DNA of 29,017 nt from IMG/VR virus record IMGVR_UViG_3300007346_000149, positions 1-29,017 of that record. One strand, written 5' to 3'. Of the stretch, positions 1-4,676 are shown in pieces (the stretch's first letter is position 1; each line of letters opens with the position of its first letter). The translations under genes were made by a program, and so were the position numbers. The notes under the pieces are model-generated. The model had not been told where the DNA came from and searched no databases. It was given only the letters and a program-made list of their open reading frames with translations. Origin of the DNA: a virus.

Positions 1-114
1 GGTCCAGTGGGGTTTTGGGGTGTTTTTGGGGGGTGTTTGTGTGTCTGGTTGGGGGTGGTGTGGTTGTGTATCGGTTGTGTGGGTTTTGGTTAGGTGGTGG
101 AGGGGGTTTCGCAT
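1..114 (-). CDS. partial Pro/Thr/His-rich protein, runs off the window edge
   Basis: An open reading frame on the minus strand starts at ATG 114-112 and stays open to base 1, giving the first 38 residues. AAAGG lies about six bases before the ATG and is a good ribosome binding site. The visible protein is dominated by Pro, Thr, His, Gln and Asn, with no hydrophobic segment and no recognisable domain. The coding strand is strongly C/A-rich, so the plus strand looks G/T-rich. A sigma-70-like promoter lies about 55 bases upstream. The product is unknown. The composition resembles a disordered linker or N-terminal extension. The call rests on start, ribosome site and promoter agreeing, not on homology. 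Confidence 0.45.
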   Translation of the reverse strand, partial: MRNPLHHLTKTHTTDTQPHHPQPDTQTPPKNTPKPHWT

Positions 115-167
115 TTTGGCCTTTCTTATACTGTTGGTGGGTAGTATTAGTAGGCTCTTTGGTTGTT

Positions 168-197
168 AGTTTAGTTTGGGTTTGGGGGGTGTGTCAA
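168..197 (-). promoter_or_regulatory. sigma-70-like promoter
   Basis: On the minus strand TTGACA (plus 192-197) is followed after 18 bp by TAAACT (plus 168-173). It sits between the small ORF ending at 202 and the Pro/Thr/His-rich ORF starting at 114, so it probably drives the latter. The -35 box is perfect consensus and the -10 matches at four of six positions. Confidence 0.5.
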
Positions 198-201
198 GTG
201 G

Positions 202-288
202 TTACCGGTCTCGTAGGGTTAGGTCTATCAGCATCATGAGGACGATTGCACCGAATACGAGTGTGTATGCTTTTACTACAGGGTCCAT
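202..288 (-). CDS. 28-residue putative single-pass membrane peptide
   Basis: A short minus-strand ORF from ATG 288 to TAA 202 encodes 28 residues. After a short polar start (MDPVVK) comes a hydrophobic stretch of about 17 residues, then a charged end (LRDR), the layout of a small single-span membrane protein. There is no clear ribosome binding site upstream. It lies 90 bases downstream of the previous gene in the same direction. Similar tiny membrane ORFs occur elsewhere in this window (3795-3887). The function is unknown and the call is tentative. Confidence 0.35.
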   Translation of the reverse strand: MDPVVKAYTLVFGAIVLMMLIDLTLRDR

Positions 289-378
289 ATCGAGTGTTTC
301 TGTATAGTGTAAATGGGTGCTTTGGTGGGTTTTTGTATCGTGGAGGTGTTTAGCGGTCGTTTATTCGGGGTGGGTTGT

Positions 379-687
379 TTACTTTCTTGAGGATAGGTGG
401 GCTTGGACGTAGGCTTCGTAGAGTCCGCAGAGGAGGTCGTCTAAGTCGCTTAGTCCTTGTGTGAGGAGGGTCCATATCTCTTCTTGTACGAGTTTTTCGA
501 TCTTTTCTCGGTCTTCGGGGGTGGCTTCGGTGAGTAGCCAGCGGTAGGTGGCGGAGTCTGGACTGTTCCTTTTGAGTTCGGTTTTAGCAAACTTTTCCAT
601 CTGTTCCCGGCTAAGGCTGATGGTTACGATGGCGTTGTCGGGTTCGTATTCGAGGGGTAGTTCGTGTGGTTCATGAATGCTTAGCAT
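379..687 (-). CDS. conserved-looking acidic hypothetical protein, 102 aa
   Basis: The start is set at ATG 687 rather than a longer in-frame Met at 801, because AAAGGAG lies seven bases before 687 and the longer form would overlap the upstream gene by over 100 bases. With this start the overlap with the upstream gene is only 17 bases. The protein is soluble. Residues 1-20 are acidic and Pro-rich. A charged helical segment follows (SREQMEKFAKTELKRN), then an acidic helical C-terminal half (EDREKIEKLVQEE, SDLDDLL). No domain is recognised. It is the last clear gene of an overlapping run of small genes from about 2457 downward, so it is probably co-transcribed with them. Confidence 0.7.
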   Translation of the reverse strand: MLSIHEPHELPLEYEPDNAIVTISLSREQMEKFAKTELKRNSPDSATYRWLLTEATPEDREKIEKLVQEEIWTLLTQGLSDLDDLLCGLYEAYVQAHLSSRK

Positions 688-1057
688 GGTTATGCTCCTT
701 TGCTGTCCAGGCGAGAGCTTGTCTGCCGGAGGCGTTGACGAATGTGAGCTGGGTTCCTGTGGTTTCATCGACTGCAGGGACGATAAGTTCGTGTTTTTCA
801 CGTAGGGTTCGGACTTGCCTTCGTGCTGTCTCGGTGCGGGGCATGAGACCTGCGTCTACTGCTGCGAGTGCGATCTCGTCGTCGGTGGCTGGGCCGTGAT
901 CCGTAAGCCAGTTGAGAATCCAACGGTGGCTGTCTTTTAGTTCTAGCGAAATGGACTGAGCCGCAGCCTTTGACGTTTCTGGGTCGGTGGAGCGGGCTAG
1001 TTTGTGAGCGTCGTAGTCTAGGGTAAGCTGGTGCTGTTCGTGCGAGTAACTACTCAT
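671..1057 (-). CDS. putative winged-helix DNA-binding protein, 128 aa
   Basis: The start is ATG 1057, whose A-T-G-A overlaps the TGA stop of the upstream gene. A longer in-frame start at 1084 lacks that coupling. Residues about 26-90 look like a winged helix: DPETSKAAAQSI, then RWILNWLTDHGPATDDEIA (helix and turn), then a basic helix TARRQVRTLREK. A beta-like segment and a KEHNHAKHS tail follow. This layout is common in small phage proteins that bind DNA or resemble MarR/ArsR wing-helix folds. The target and role are unknown. It may be a regulator of this phage. Confidence 0.7.
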   Translation of the reverse strand: MSSYSHEQHQLTLDYDAHKLARSTDPETSKAAAQSISLELKDSHRWILNWLTDHGPATDDEIALAAVDAGLMPRTETARRQVRTLREKHELIVPAVDETTGTQLTFVNASGRQALAWTAKEHNHAKHS

Positions 1058-1323
1058 GTGTTTGCTTTCTCGGGTTCTTGCCAAATGATACGAGTATGGC
1101 AGTCTTCTATGAAGAAATGGTTATCTACGATGGGGGCCGAGATACCGATCAGGCCGTATGTGCCCTCATATGCAGCTATTCTAGCGCCCTCAATTTGGGC
1201 TAGCAACCCTAACTGGTCGGTTTCTTTGATGATCGTTCCGTCGGTTTTGTCTGTAATTTTGACGTATTTGCGGTCGGTATCTATGTACCAGTAGTTGTCT
1301 CCGGCAGTGAATTCGTAAATCAT
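1054..1323 (-). CDS. hypothetical protein, 89 aa
   Basis: This ORF is joined by four-base ATGA overlaps to the gene before it (start 1323 against stop 1320) and the gene after it (stop 1054 against start 1057), so translation is probably coupled. The N-terminal half alternates short beta-like stretches rich in aromatic and charged residues (YEFTAGDNYWYIDTDRKY). A mid helix (LGLLAQIEGARIA) and a hydrophobic GLIGISAPIV segment follow. There is no signal peptide and no convincing transmembrane span. The fold resembles small beta-barrel phage proteins, but no family is recognised. Confidence 0.65.
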   Translation of the reverse strand: MIYEFTAGDNYWYIDTDRKYVKITDKTDGTIIKETDQLGLLAQIEGARIAAYEGTYGLIGISAPIVDNHFFIEDCHTRIIWQEPEKANT

Positions 1324-1508
1324 CGGGGGGTGTTACCTACTGTTCTGATGAAATTTCTGGTTTCGGTCATATGGTAGTAGCCGCTCCGTAGAGCTTTATA
1401 CGTGGGTTTGATGCTTAAAATCATGAATACTGCCGCCGCCGTACCCCACAGGGTACGCTCTTTCCACACCGGACGAGACGGTCTTGTTTCTAACTTAATT
1501 GTCTTCAT
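1320..1508 (-). CDS. small single-pass membrane protein, 62 aa
   Basis: The start is ATG 1508, which overlaps the TGA of the Cys-rich gene upstream in the ATGA pattern. A longer start at 1553 would overlap that gene in another frame and is rejected. Residues about 18-32 form a short hydrophobic span (LWGTAAAVFMILSI) flanked by basic residues on both sides (RPSRPVWKER before, KPTYKALRSGYY after). The tail is polar. There are no catalytic motifs. It could be a minor membrane-acting phage protein. The function is unknown. Confidence 0.6.
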   Translation of the reverse strand: MKTIKLETRPSRPVWKERTLWGTAAAVFMILSIKPTYKALRSGYYHMTETRNFIRTVGNTPR

Positions 1509-1660
1509 GTTGGTTTTTTGGTACCCGGGGGAAGATGGCATCCGCACGGACATAGGGGCCTCGCTTTTCTCTTCTCTTTGTCGTAAAGTTTACCTCCCAC
1601 ACACTCTGTTCCGGGCGGAACTTTACAAACATGGTTAGTATTTTTACGACGTTTAGCCAC
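1505..1660 (-). CDS. Cys-rich mini-protein, likely zinc-binding, 51 aa
   Basis: A GTG start at 1660 is preceded by GAGGA about eight bases upstream, and the ORF ends with a TGA that overlaps the next gene's ATG. The 51-residue product starts MAKRRK and contains H10, C12 and C20, then CPCGCH at residues 37-42, with the repeated PPGT element at 15-18 and 45-48. The spacing of Cys and His suggests a small zinc ribbon or treble clef. It is basic overall, so nucleic-acid binding is possible. The coupling on both sides and the ordered Cys pattern argue that this frame, not the competing frames in the same DNA, is translated. Confidence 0.6.
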   Translation of the reverse strand: MAKRRKNTNHVCKVPPGTECVGGKLYDKEKRKARPLCPCGCHLPPGTKKPT

Positions 1661-1671
1661 TAGTTAAATCC

Positions 1672-1854
1672 TCAAATTTGGTCCATTGAGTAGGTCTTTT
1701 CTTCGATCTGTTCCCATGTTTCATCCAGCCGAGCAAGCCTCTCTTGGAAGGTTCTATTCCATTCTGAGAGGTCTTTTTCTAGCTGCCGAACCAGCCAAAC
1801 GTTAGCAATGATGGCGGATGCGATCAACGATAGCATGACGGTGACTAGAATCAT
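1672..1854 (-). CDS. membrane-anchored coiled-coil protein, 60 aa
   Basis: ATG 1854 overlaps the TGA of the upstream gene by four bases. Residues 2-22 form one hydrophobic span (ILVTVMLSLIASAIIANVWLV). The rest, from about 24, is a charged heptad-like helix (QLEKDLSEWNRTFQERLARL, then EQIEEK). The shape, an N-terminal anchor plus a coiled coil, fits small phage membrane proteins such as inner-membrane spanin-like or holin-accessory proteins, but no specific family is seen. It is far from the recognised lysis genes at 26-27 kb, so a lysis role is only a possibility. Confidence 0.65.
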   Translation of the reverse strand: MILVTVMLSLIASAIIANVWLVRQLEKDLSEWNRTFQERLARLDETWEQIEEKTYSMDQI

Positions 1855-2147
1855 GTCTTTTTTCGTCTTTCGATAGGGAATTTACGGGTAAATTTAAACC
1901 GCTTAGCCTTGTTCCGCATGGAAGTTCTGAGCGTATAGGGGATGAAATCGTCGCCTCGGCGGGCTTTCATGAACCCTGAATTGCTCTGCTGCCTCATACT
2001 TTTACGGGAAAAATAGTCCAATAACGACACCAAAAGGTTAGCTAACGCTACCTTCATCAGTATGTTGCCAGGGTAAACAGCAATAAACAACAGCAGCACA
2101 GGTGTGGATAGCTGCCATCGTAAGAAGTAACGTAAGAATTGCCTCAT
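1851..2147 (-). CDS. small membrane protein of the phage RWQLSTP type, 98 aa
   Basis: ATG 2147 is preceded by GAGGA about ten bases upstream. The N-terminus has RWQLSTPVLLL, a motif I recall from small membrane proteins in many tailed phages. Two hydrophobic segments follow, at about residues 12-25 and 30-45, with a Pro-Gly-Asn turn between them. The C-terminal half is strongly basic (RKSMRQQ, RNKAKRFKFTRKF, ERRKKT) and would stay in the cytoplasm. It overlaps the next gene by four bases. The molecular role of the family is unknown to me. The family resemblance is from memory, not a search. Confidence 0.65.
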   Translation of the reverse strand: MRQFLRYFLRWQLSTPVLLLFIAVYPGNILMKVALANLLVSLLDYFSRKSMRQQSNSGFMKARRGDDFIPYTLRTSMRNKAKRFKFTRKFPIERRKKT

Positions 2148-2150
2148 AAA

Positions 2151-2318
2151 TTACAGTTCCTCATCCGACGATAGGGTCAGCGAACGGGCCGACTGCATCA
2201 AATCGAGCAGCCCGTTCTGCATATCGGCGGCTGAAACCACAGTGTGGCCCGCAACCTGCTTCAACATATCCTCAATTTGAGAGATAAAGTCGGTGACATC
2301 CATAGTTGAATCAGTCAT
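2151..2318 (-). CDS. small acidic phage protein, 55 aa
   Basis: This gene runs from ATG 2318 to TAA 2151. AAGGAT lies about six bases before the start. It overlaps the end of the upstream 48-aa gene by eight bases and ends three bases before the next gene's start. The product is acidic and helical, with a core VTDFISQIEDMLKQV followed by ADMQNGLLDLMQSARSL, ending SSDEEL. There is no signal or membrane segment. Two amphipathic helices suggest a small dimer or a partner-binding protein. The function is unknown. Confidence 0.6.
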   Translation of the reverse strand: MTDSTMDVTDFISQIEDMLKQVAGHTVVSAADMQNGLLDLMQSARSLTLSSDEEL

Positions 2319-2457
2319 TTCTATCCTTTGGTAGTGGCTTGACGTACTCGCCGGGAGGCTGAGTAATCAAACCGATGAACGGTTGCGAGAATGTATATCC
2401 CTCAAACGGGTCTTCGCCGTAACGTAGCTTACGTAGCCACTTCTTAAACTTCTTCAT
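2311..2457 (-). CDS. small basic hypothetical protein, 48 aa
   Basis: The ORF runs from ATG 2457 to TGA 2311. The product starts with a very basic stretch (MKKFKKWLRKLRYG) and continues with DPFEGYTFSQPF and a Pro-rich end (TQPPGEYVKPLPK). It overlaps the next gene's start by eight bases. No clear ribosome site precedes it, and the bases upstream belong to the heat-shock-like fragment that ends 18 bases before. The composition suggests binding to nucleic acid or membrane. The function is unknown. Confidence 0.5.
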   Translation of the reverse strand: MKKFKKWLRKLRYGEDPFEGYTFSQPFIGLITQPPGEYVKPLPKDRND

Positions 2458-2474
2458 GTATATACTGATTCTAC

Positions 2475-2630
2475 TTACGAGATCTCGATCTCAATCGGCT
2501 GCTGCTCTTCCGGAATAACCTTCTCTACATTGATACTCAGCAAGCCGTCAGCCATCGACGCAGACATGTTACGAAGTGTAACGGAGATAGGTGCTAGTTG
2601 GGGGGCGACCCCTTCACACTTGCCGTGGGA
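2475..2630 (-). pseudogene. orphan C-terminus of an IbpA/Hsp20-like small heat-shock protein
   Basis: The minus-strand frame is open from just after a TAG (2631-2633) to TAA 2475. Its last 26 residues read as the end of a small heat-shock protein: MADGLLSINVEKVIPEE, then QQPIEIEIS. This closely follows the known IbpA ending (NGLLYIDLERVIPE, then P and an IEI motif), including the C-terminal I-x-I that anchors sHsp oligomers. The first ATG (2567) has no ribosome site and would give only 30 residues, far short of the usual 130-150. The rest of the alpha-crystallin domain is not found in any minus-strand frame upstream. It is therefore a remnant, or the downstream part of a gene interrupted by the structured region next to it. 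Confidence 0.5.
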
Positions 2631-2838
2631 CTAGCTGCTCCACGTCCACTACACTTGTACGCATGTAGTGGTCATAATGCTAAGCCGTACAGCCTCCAGA
2701 GAAAAGACTGGCAAAGTCTTACGGTGTGAACTGCCATCCACCCGCCTCAACGCCACCTCCCCACCGAAGTGGGGAACGCTCTGAGCCTAAAGCCTATTTA
2801 ACGTCGCTCAGACGACGGTACGATCATCGGGTGGTACC
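2593..2838 (-). ncRNA. candidate structured non-coding RNA or insertion, unidentified
   Basis: No convincing gene covers this stretch, but hairpins follow one after another: 2593-2598 with 2630-2635 (GCTAGT/ACTAGC) enclosing GGGG-cga-CCCC at 2602-2612; 2646-2653 with 2664-2671 (8 bp); 2704-2709 with 2715-2720; 2759-2764 with 2769-2774; 2802-2806 with 2813-2817; and 2817-2821 with 2834-2838. On the minus strand the 2759-2774 hairpin has a C(UUCG)G tetraloop, which is stable only in that orientation, so the RNA would be read in the same direction as the genes. A consensus promoter at 3142-3170 lies upstream. I do not see a group I or II intron core, tmRNA or known riboswitch. It could be an intron-like or transposon-end RNA. 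Confidence 0.35.
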
Positions 2839-3111
2839 GACAACCTCGCCCCACGCCATGCCCTTGTTGGCACGGCTGTTCGCCTCACGGACCCAAGCGG
2901 TAGCTGCCGGGTTCAGGAAACGATCGTACTTACGGTTGCCCTGCAGAGAACGAATCTCACGGGGCGACATACCGGCAGCGTGCAGCGCATTACCGATAAG
3001 GCCACGAGGATGACGATACGTCACCATCTTCGAGGAACGGTTACGGGCCGTCGGGGCACGCTCCGCAACCTCAGTAGCCGCCTGAATAATTGCCTTCTTC
3101 GTAATCAACAT
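2824..3111 (-). CDS. basic hypothetical phage protein, 95 aa
   Basis: ATG 3111 is preceded by AAAGGAG at ideal spacing, and a perfect-consensus promoter lies about 30 bases further upstream, so this gene is probably strongly expressed. The product is basic and rich in Arg, Ala and Asn: KKAIIQAATEVAERAPTARNRS, then YRHPRGLIGNALHAAGMSPREI, then GNRKYDRFLNPAATAWVREA. There is no membrane segment. The charge pattern would suit a nucleic-acid-binding or structural protein. No family is recognised. Its stop codon lies inside the first hairpin of the structured non-coding region that follows. Confidence 0.7.
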   Translation of the reverse strand: MLITKKAIIQAATEVAERAPTARNRSSKMVTYRHPRGLIGNALHAAGMSPREIRSLQGNRKYDRFLNPAATAWVREANSRANKGMAWGEVVGTTR

Positions 3112-3141
3112 AATCTCCTTTGTTTATCGTTGACTGTGGGT

Positions 3142-3170
3142 ATTATACCAGCCTCGGCGCAGTGTGTCAA
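3142..3170 (-). promoter_or_regulatory. perfect-consensus sigma-70 promoter
   Basis: On the minus strand TTGACA (plus 3165-3170) and TATAAT (plus 3142-3147) are separated by 17 bp, matching the sigma-70 consensus at all 12 positions with optimal spacing. It overlaps the end of the deaminase gene and precedes the 95-aa gene starting at 3111, leaving a leader of about 24 bases that carries AAAGGAG. Confidence 0.85.
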
Positions 3171-3541
3171 GGCCAGACTCTAAAGAACGTCCACTCACCA
3201 TTCTCATCAGTGTAGTAAACCCTCTTGATTCCATGCTCCCTAATCGCTTCCATGCAACGAGAACAAGGCTTAGCAAGCGCCAAATTGCCGCTCCGAGTAA
3301 CACGAGCAACAAACAACCTAGCACCCCGAGTATCACCAGCATTCCGCAAAGCATCCGCTTCAGCATGAATAGAACAATGGAAATGCTTAGAGTCCTCCAC
3401 AACGGAAGGATCGTTCTTCACACGATTAAAACCCGTGGAAAGCACAGAACCGCCTCTCCATACAACAGAGCCTAGACGCCACTTATCATGATCAGACTTT
3501 TCGGCAGTGGCGACAGCAATTGTCCTCGCCGTATTACTCAC
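3167..3541 (-). CDS. cytidine/deoxycytidylate-type zinc deaminase
   Basis: The product belongs to the zinc-dependent cytidine/dCMP deaminase superfamily, which deaminates cytosine bases in nucleosides or nucleotides. With a GTG start at 3541 it has 124 residues. H59-A60-E61 supplies one zinc ligand and the catalytic Glu, and PCSRC (C93, C96) supplies the other ligands. GFNRVKNDP resembles the substrate loop before the active site. A TTG at 3553 in the same frame is an alternative start. GTG is preferred because GAG lies seven bases upstream. It overlaps the preceding gene by eight bases. It is shorter than the second deaminase at 4677-5228 and not closely similar to it, so the exact substrate is open. 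Confidence 0.85.
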   Translation of the reverse strand: MSNTARTIAVATAEKSDHDKWRLGSVVWRGGSVLSTGFNRVKNDPSVVEDSKHFHCSIHAEADALRNAGDTRGARLFVARVTRSGNLALAKPCSRCMEAIREHGIKRVYYTDENGEWTFFRVWP

Positions 3542-3785
3542 TGTAATGCTCAATAAGATTCTCTAAAGCATCCGTAATGAAACGGGTAACACTTTGCTTA
3601 ATAATTGCATCAGCAAGATCGCCGTCAATTACAGCAATTTCTTTACCTGAACCGTCTGTAATGCAGATAGCGTTAGCATCAGAAATGATCTTGATTGCTT
3701 CACATATTGCATCAGCGTGAACTCCAGACACTACCTGAGCATAACGAATCTCATTTAAAAGTTTAACTACAGTGTTATCGTCCAT
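3534..3785 (-). CDS. hypothetical protein, 83 aa
   Basis: ATG 3785 follows AAGGAG at seven bases. The product is mostly helical at both ends (TVVKLLNEIRYAQVV and FITDALENLIEHYSE), with a central beta-like part NAICITDGSGKEIAVIDGDLADAI. There are no Cys pairs, signal peptide or membrane span that would suggest a function. It ends inside the start region of the deaminase gene, so the two are probably translated together. No family is recognised. Confidence 0.65.
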   Translation of the reverse strand: MDDNTVVKLLNEIRYAQVVSGVHADAICEAIKIISDANAICITDGSGKEIAVIDGDLADAIIKQSVTRFITDALENLIEHYSE

Positions 3786-3794
3786 GATGCTCCT

Positions 3795-3887
3795 TCATTC
3801 CCAGTCCCCGTCAGTGTTGAGCAGCCACGTCATCAGAATAATGATTCCGATAGCGCAACCGATTCCAAAAGCGTGCCAGTGATTCAT
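3795..3887 (-). CDS. 30-residue single-pass membrane peptide, probably leaderless
   Basis: The ORF runs from ATG 3887 to TGA 3795. After MNHWH comes a hydrophobic run of about 17 residues (AFGIGCAIGIIILMTWLL) and a polar tail NTDGDWE, the pattern of a small membrane protein. There is no ribosome binding site. Instead a strong promoter has its -10 box ending six bases before the ATG, so transcription would start at the A of ATG. The next gene, with a good ribosome site, starts only ten bases after its stop. The function is unknown. Confidence 0.55.
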   Translation of the reverse strand: MNHWHAFGIGCAIGIIILMTWLLNTDGDWE

Positions 3888-3893
3888 ACCGTC

Positions 3894-3922
3894 ATTTTAG
3901 CACACGCACATAGGCACGTCAA
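3894..3922 (-). promoter_or_regulatory. sigma-70 promoter with leaderless geometry
   Basis: On the minus strand TTGACG (plus 3917-3922), 17 bp, TAAAAT (plus 3894-3899). Exactly six bases separate the -10 box from ATG 3887, so the expected +1 is the A of that start codon. No Shine-Dalgarno sequence is present, which fits a leaderless transcript. Confidence 0.7.
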
Positions 3923-3924
3923 GA

Positions 3925-4131
3925 CTAGTGCTTGTTCAACACCTCGTTAGCGTACTCGGCAAACTCTGACGCATCATTCTTAAACCAGAACGGGAACACG
4001 GCGTGGATAAGCAGCATAAAGCCAATCACAATAAACTCTACAGCAAAACCTGCGGCGAACAAGAAATGATCGCCGTATGTCATTTTATTTGACTTCGGGT
4101 GATCCGTAAACTTTTGAGAAAAAGCCTTCAT
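3925..4131 (-). CDS. DUF6356-like small membrane protein, 68 aa
   Basis: ATG 4131 follows CAGGA at about seven bases. The product starts with FTDHPKSNKMTYGDHFLFAAGFA and continues with one long hydrophobic span (about residues 27-47, including HAVFPFWF). That combination, FTDHP near the N-terminus, TYGDH before the span and HAVFPF within it, matches what I remember of DUF6356, a family found in bacteria and aquatic phages whose function is unknown. The start lies inside the end of the upstream 55-aa gene (47-base overlap in another frame), so expression is likely coupled. The family assignment is from motif memory only. Confidence 0.7.
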   Translation of the reverse strand: MKAFSQKFTDHPKSNKMTYGDHFLFAAGFAVEFIVIGFMLLIHAVFPFWFKNDASEFAEYANEVLNKH

Positions 4132-4252
4132 CTTTGCGTCCTGATTCTTTTACCTCAACTTCTTTTGGGGTTTCGACTTGTTTAGAAACCAGCTTAATAG
4201 CGGGACGTTCACCCAGCATTTCTTCAGGTAAACTATCCCACCAGTCAGGCAT
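4085..4252 (-). CDS. small hypothetical protein, 55 aa
   Basis: The ORF runs from ATG 4252 to TAA 4085 and starts one base after the thioredoxin stop codon, so translational coupling is likely. It overlaps the next gene by 47 bases. The product is polar and charged: MPDWWDSLPEEMLGERP, then alternating Lys and Glu (VETPKEVEVKESGRKDEGFF). There is no membrane segment. It looks like a disordered or helical small protein without known relatives. The case for it rests on the tight spacing and the fact that it fills the gap between two coding genes. Confidence 0.5.
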   Translation of the reverse strand: MPDWWDSLPEEMLGERPAIKLVSKQVETPKEVEVKESGRKDEGFFSKVYGSPEVK

Positions 4253-4253
4253 G

Positions 4254-4640
4254 TTACATCTCTTTCGTTTCCGTGTTCAAGAACGAACCCAAATCTTTCT
4301 GAAGCTGCTCTAACGGCCTAGCGCCTTCGAGCTTCTCTACTATTTTACCATCAACAAATACAGCTAGTGTAGGAATGCTGGTAATATCAAATCTTTCCAT
4401 CAAGAGAGGAGCGTAGTCTACTTCTACTTTTACGACCTGCATTTCGTCAGCGTACTTGGCTGCGAATTCGTCAAGCACCGGAGACTGCATAGCGCACGGG
4501 CCGCATCAGTCTGCCCAAAAGTCAACGAGCACCGGCTTAGCAGATGTTGAAATAATGTTTTCAAACTGTTTCTCGTCTACAGGTACAGCGTACCCTTCAG
4601 CCAGTACTACTCTTTTTGATGGTTCTTCATTTCTTCGCAT
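4254..4640 (-). CDS. trxA: thioredoxin interrupted by an in-frame TGA in its active site
   Basis: Read from ATG 4640 (AGGA seven bases upstream), the frame encodes a full-length thioredoxin of 128 codons, but codon 45 (plus 4506-4508) is TGA. It falls where the Trp of the WCGPC motif should be: VDFWAD, stop, CGPC (C46, C49), with the rest of the fold intact (KVEVDYAPLLMERFDITSIPT with the cis-Pro, then VDGKIVEKLEGA). TGA is a normal stop elsewhere in this phage, and TGG encodes Trp three codons earlier. The cause could be a nonsense mutation, a base-calling error, readthrough, or a restart at Met 51 giving 78 residues without the active site. If functional it would be a disulfide reductase. 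Phage thioredoxins can serve reductases or polymerases. Confidence 0.8.
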
Positions 4641-4676
4641 GTTTATATCCTACCATTTATATACTTACTCAGCAAG

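Noticed and set aside
15-239. Plus-strand ORF of 74 residues at the window start
   Set aside because: It is Gly/Val/Trp low-complexity from a G/T-rich strand, has no ribosome site, and conflicts with better-supported minus-strand ORFs with a ribosome site and promoter.
379-801. Longer 140-aa form of the gene at 379-687
   Set aside because: Its first 38 residues overlap the winged-helix gene and the strong ribosome site is at ATG 687.
1588-1652. Inverted repeats GTAAAGTT/AACTTTAC and GTCGTAAA/TTTACGAC as an operator
   Set aside because: They lie inside the Cys-rich coding frame and have no promoter next to them, so they are more likely chance.
2593-2838. Group I intron in the heat-shock gene
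   Set aside because: Conserved core elements (P7 and the G-binding site) could not be found, and no 5' exon is visible. The region is kept only as an unidentified structured RNA candidate.
2726-3013. Plus-strand ORF over the hairpin region, briefly considered as a TnpB C-terminal remnant of an IS605 element
   Set aside because: There is no zinc finger, RuvC motif or TnpB-like sequence upstream, and it overlaps a well-supported minus-strand gene.
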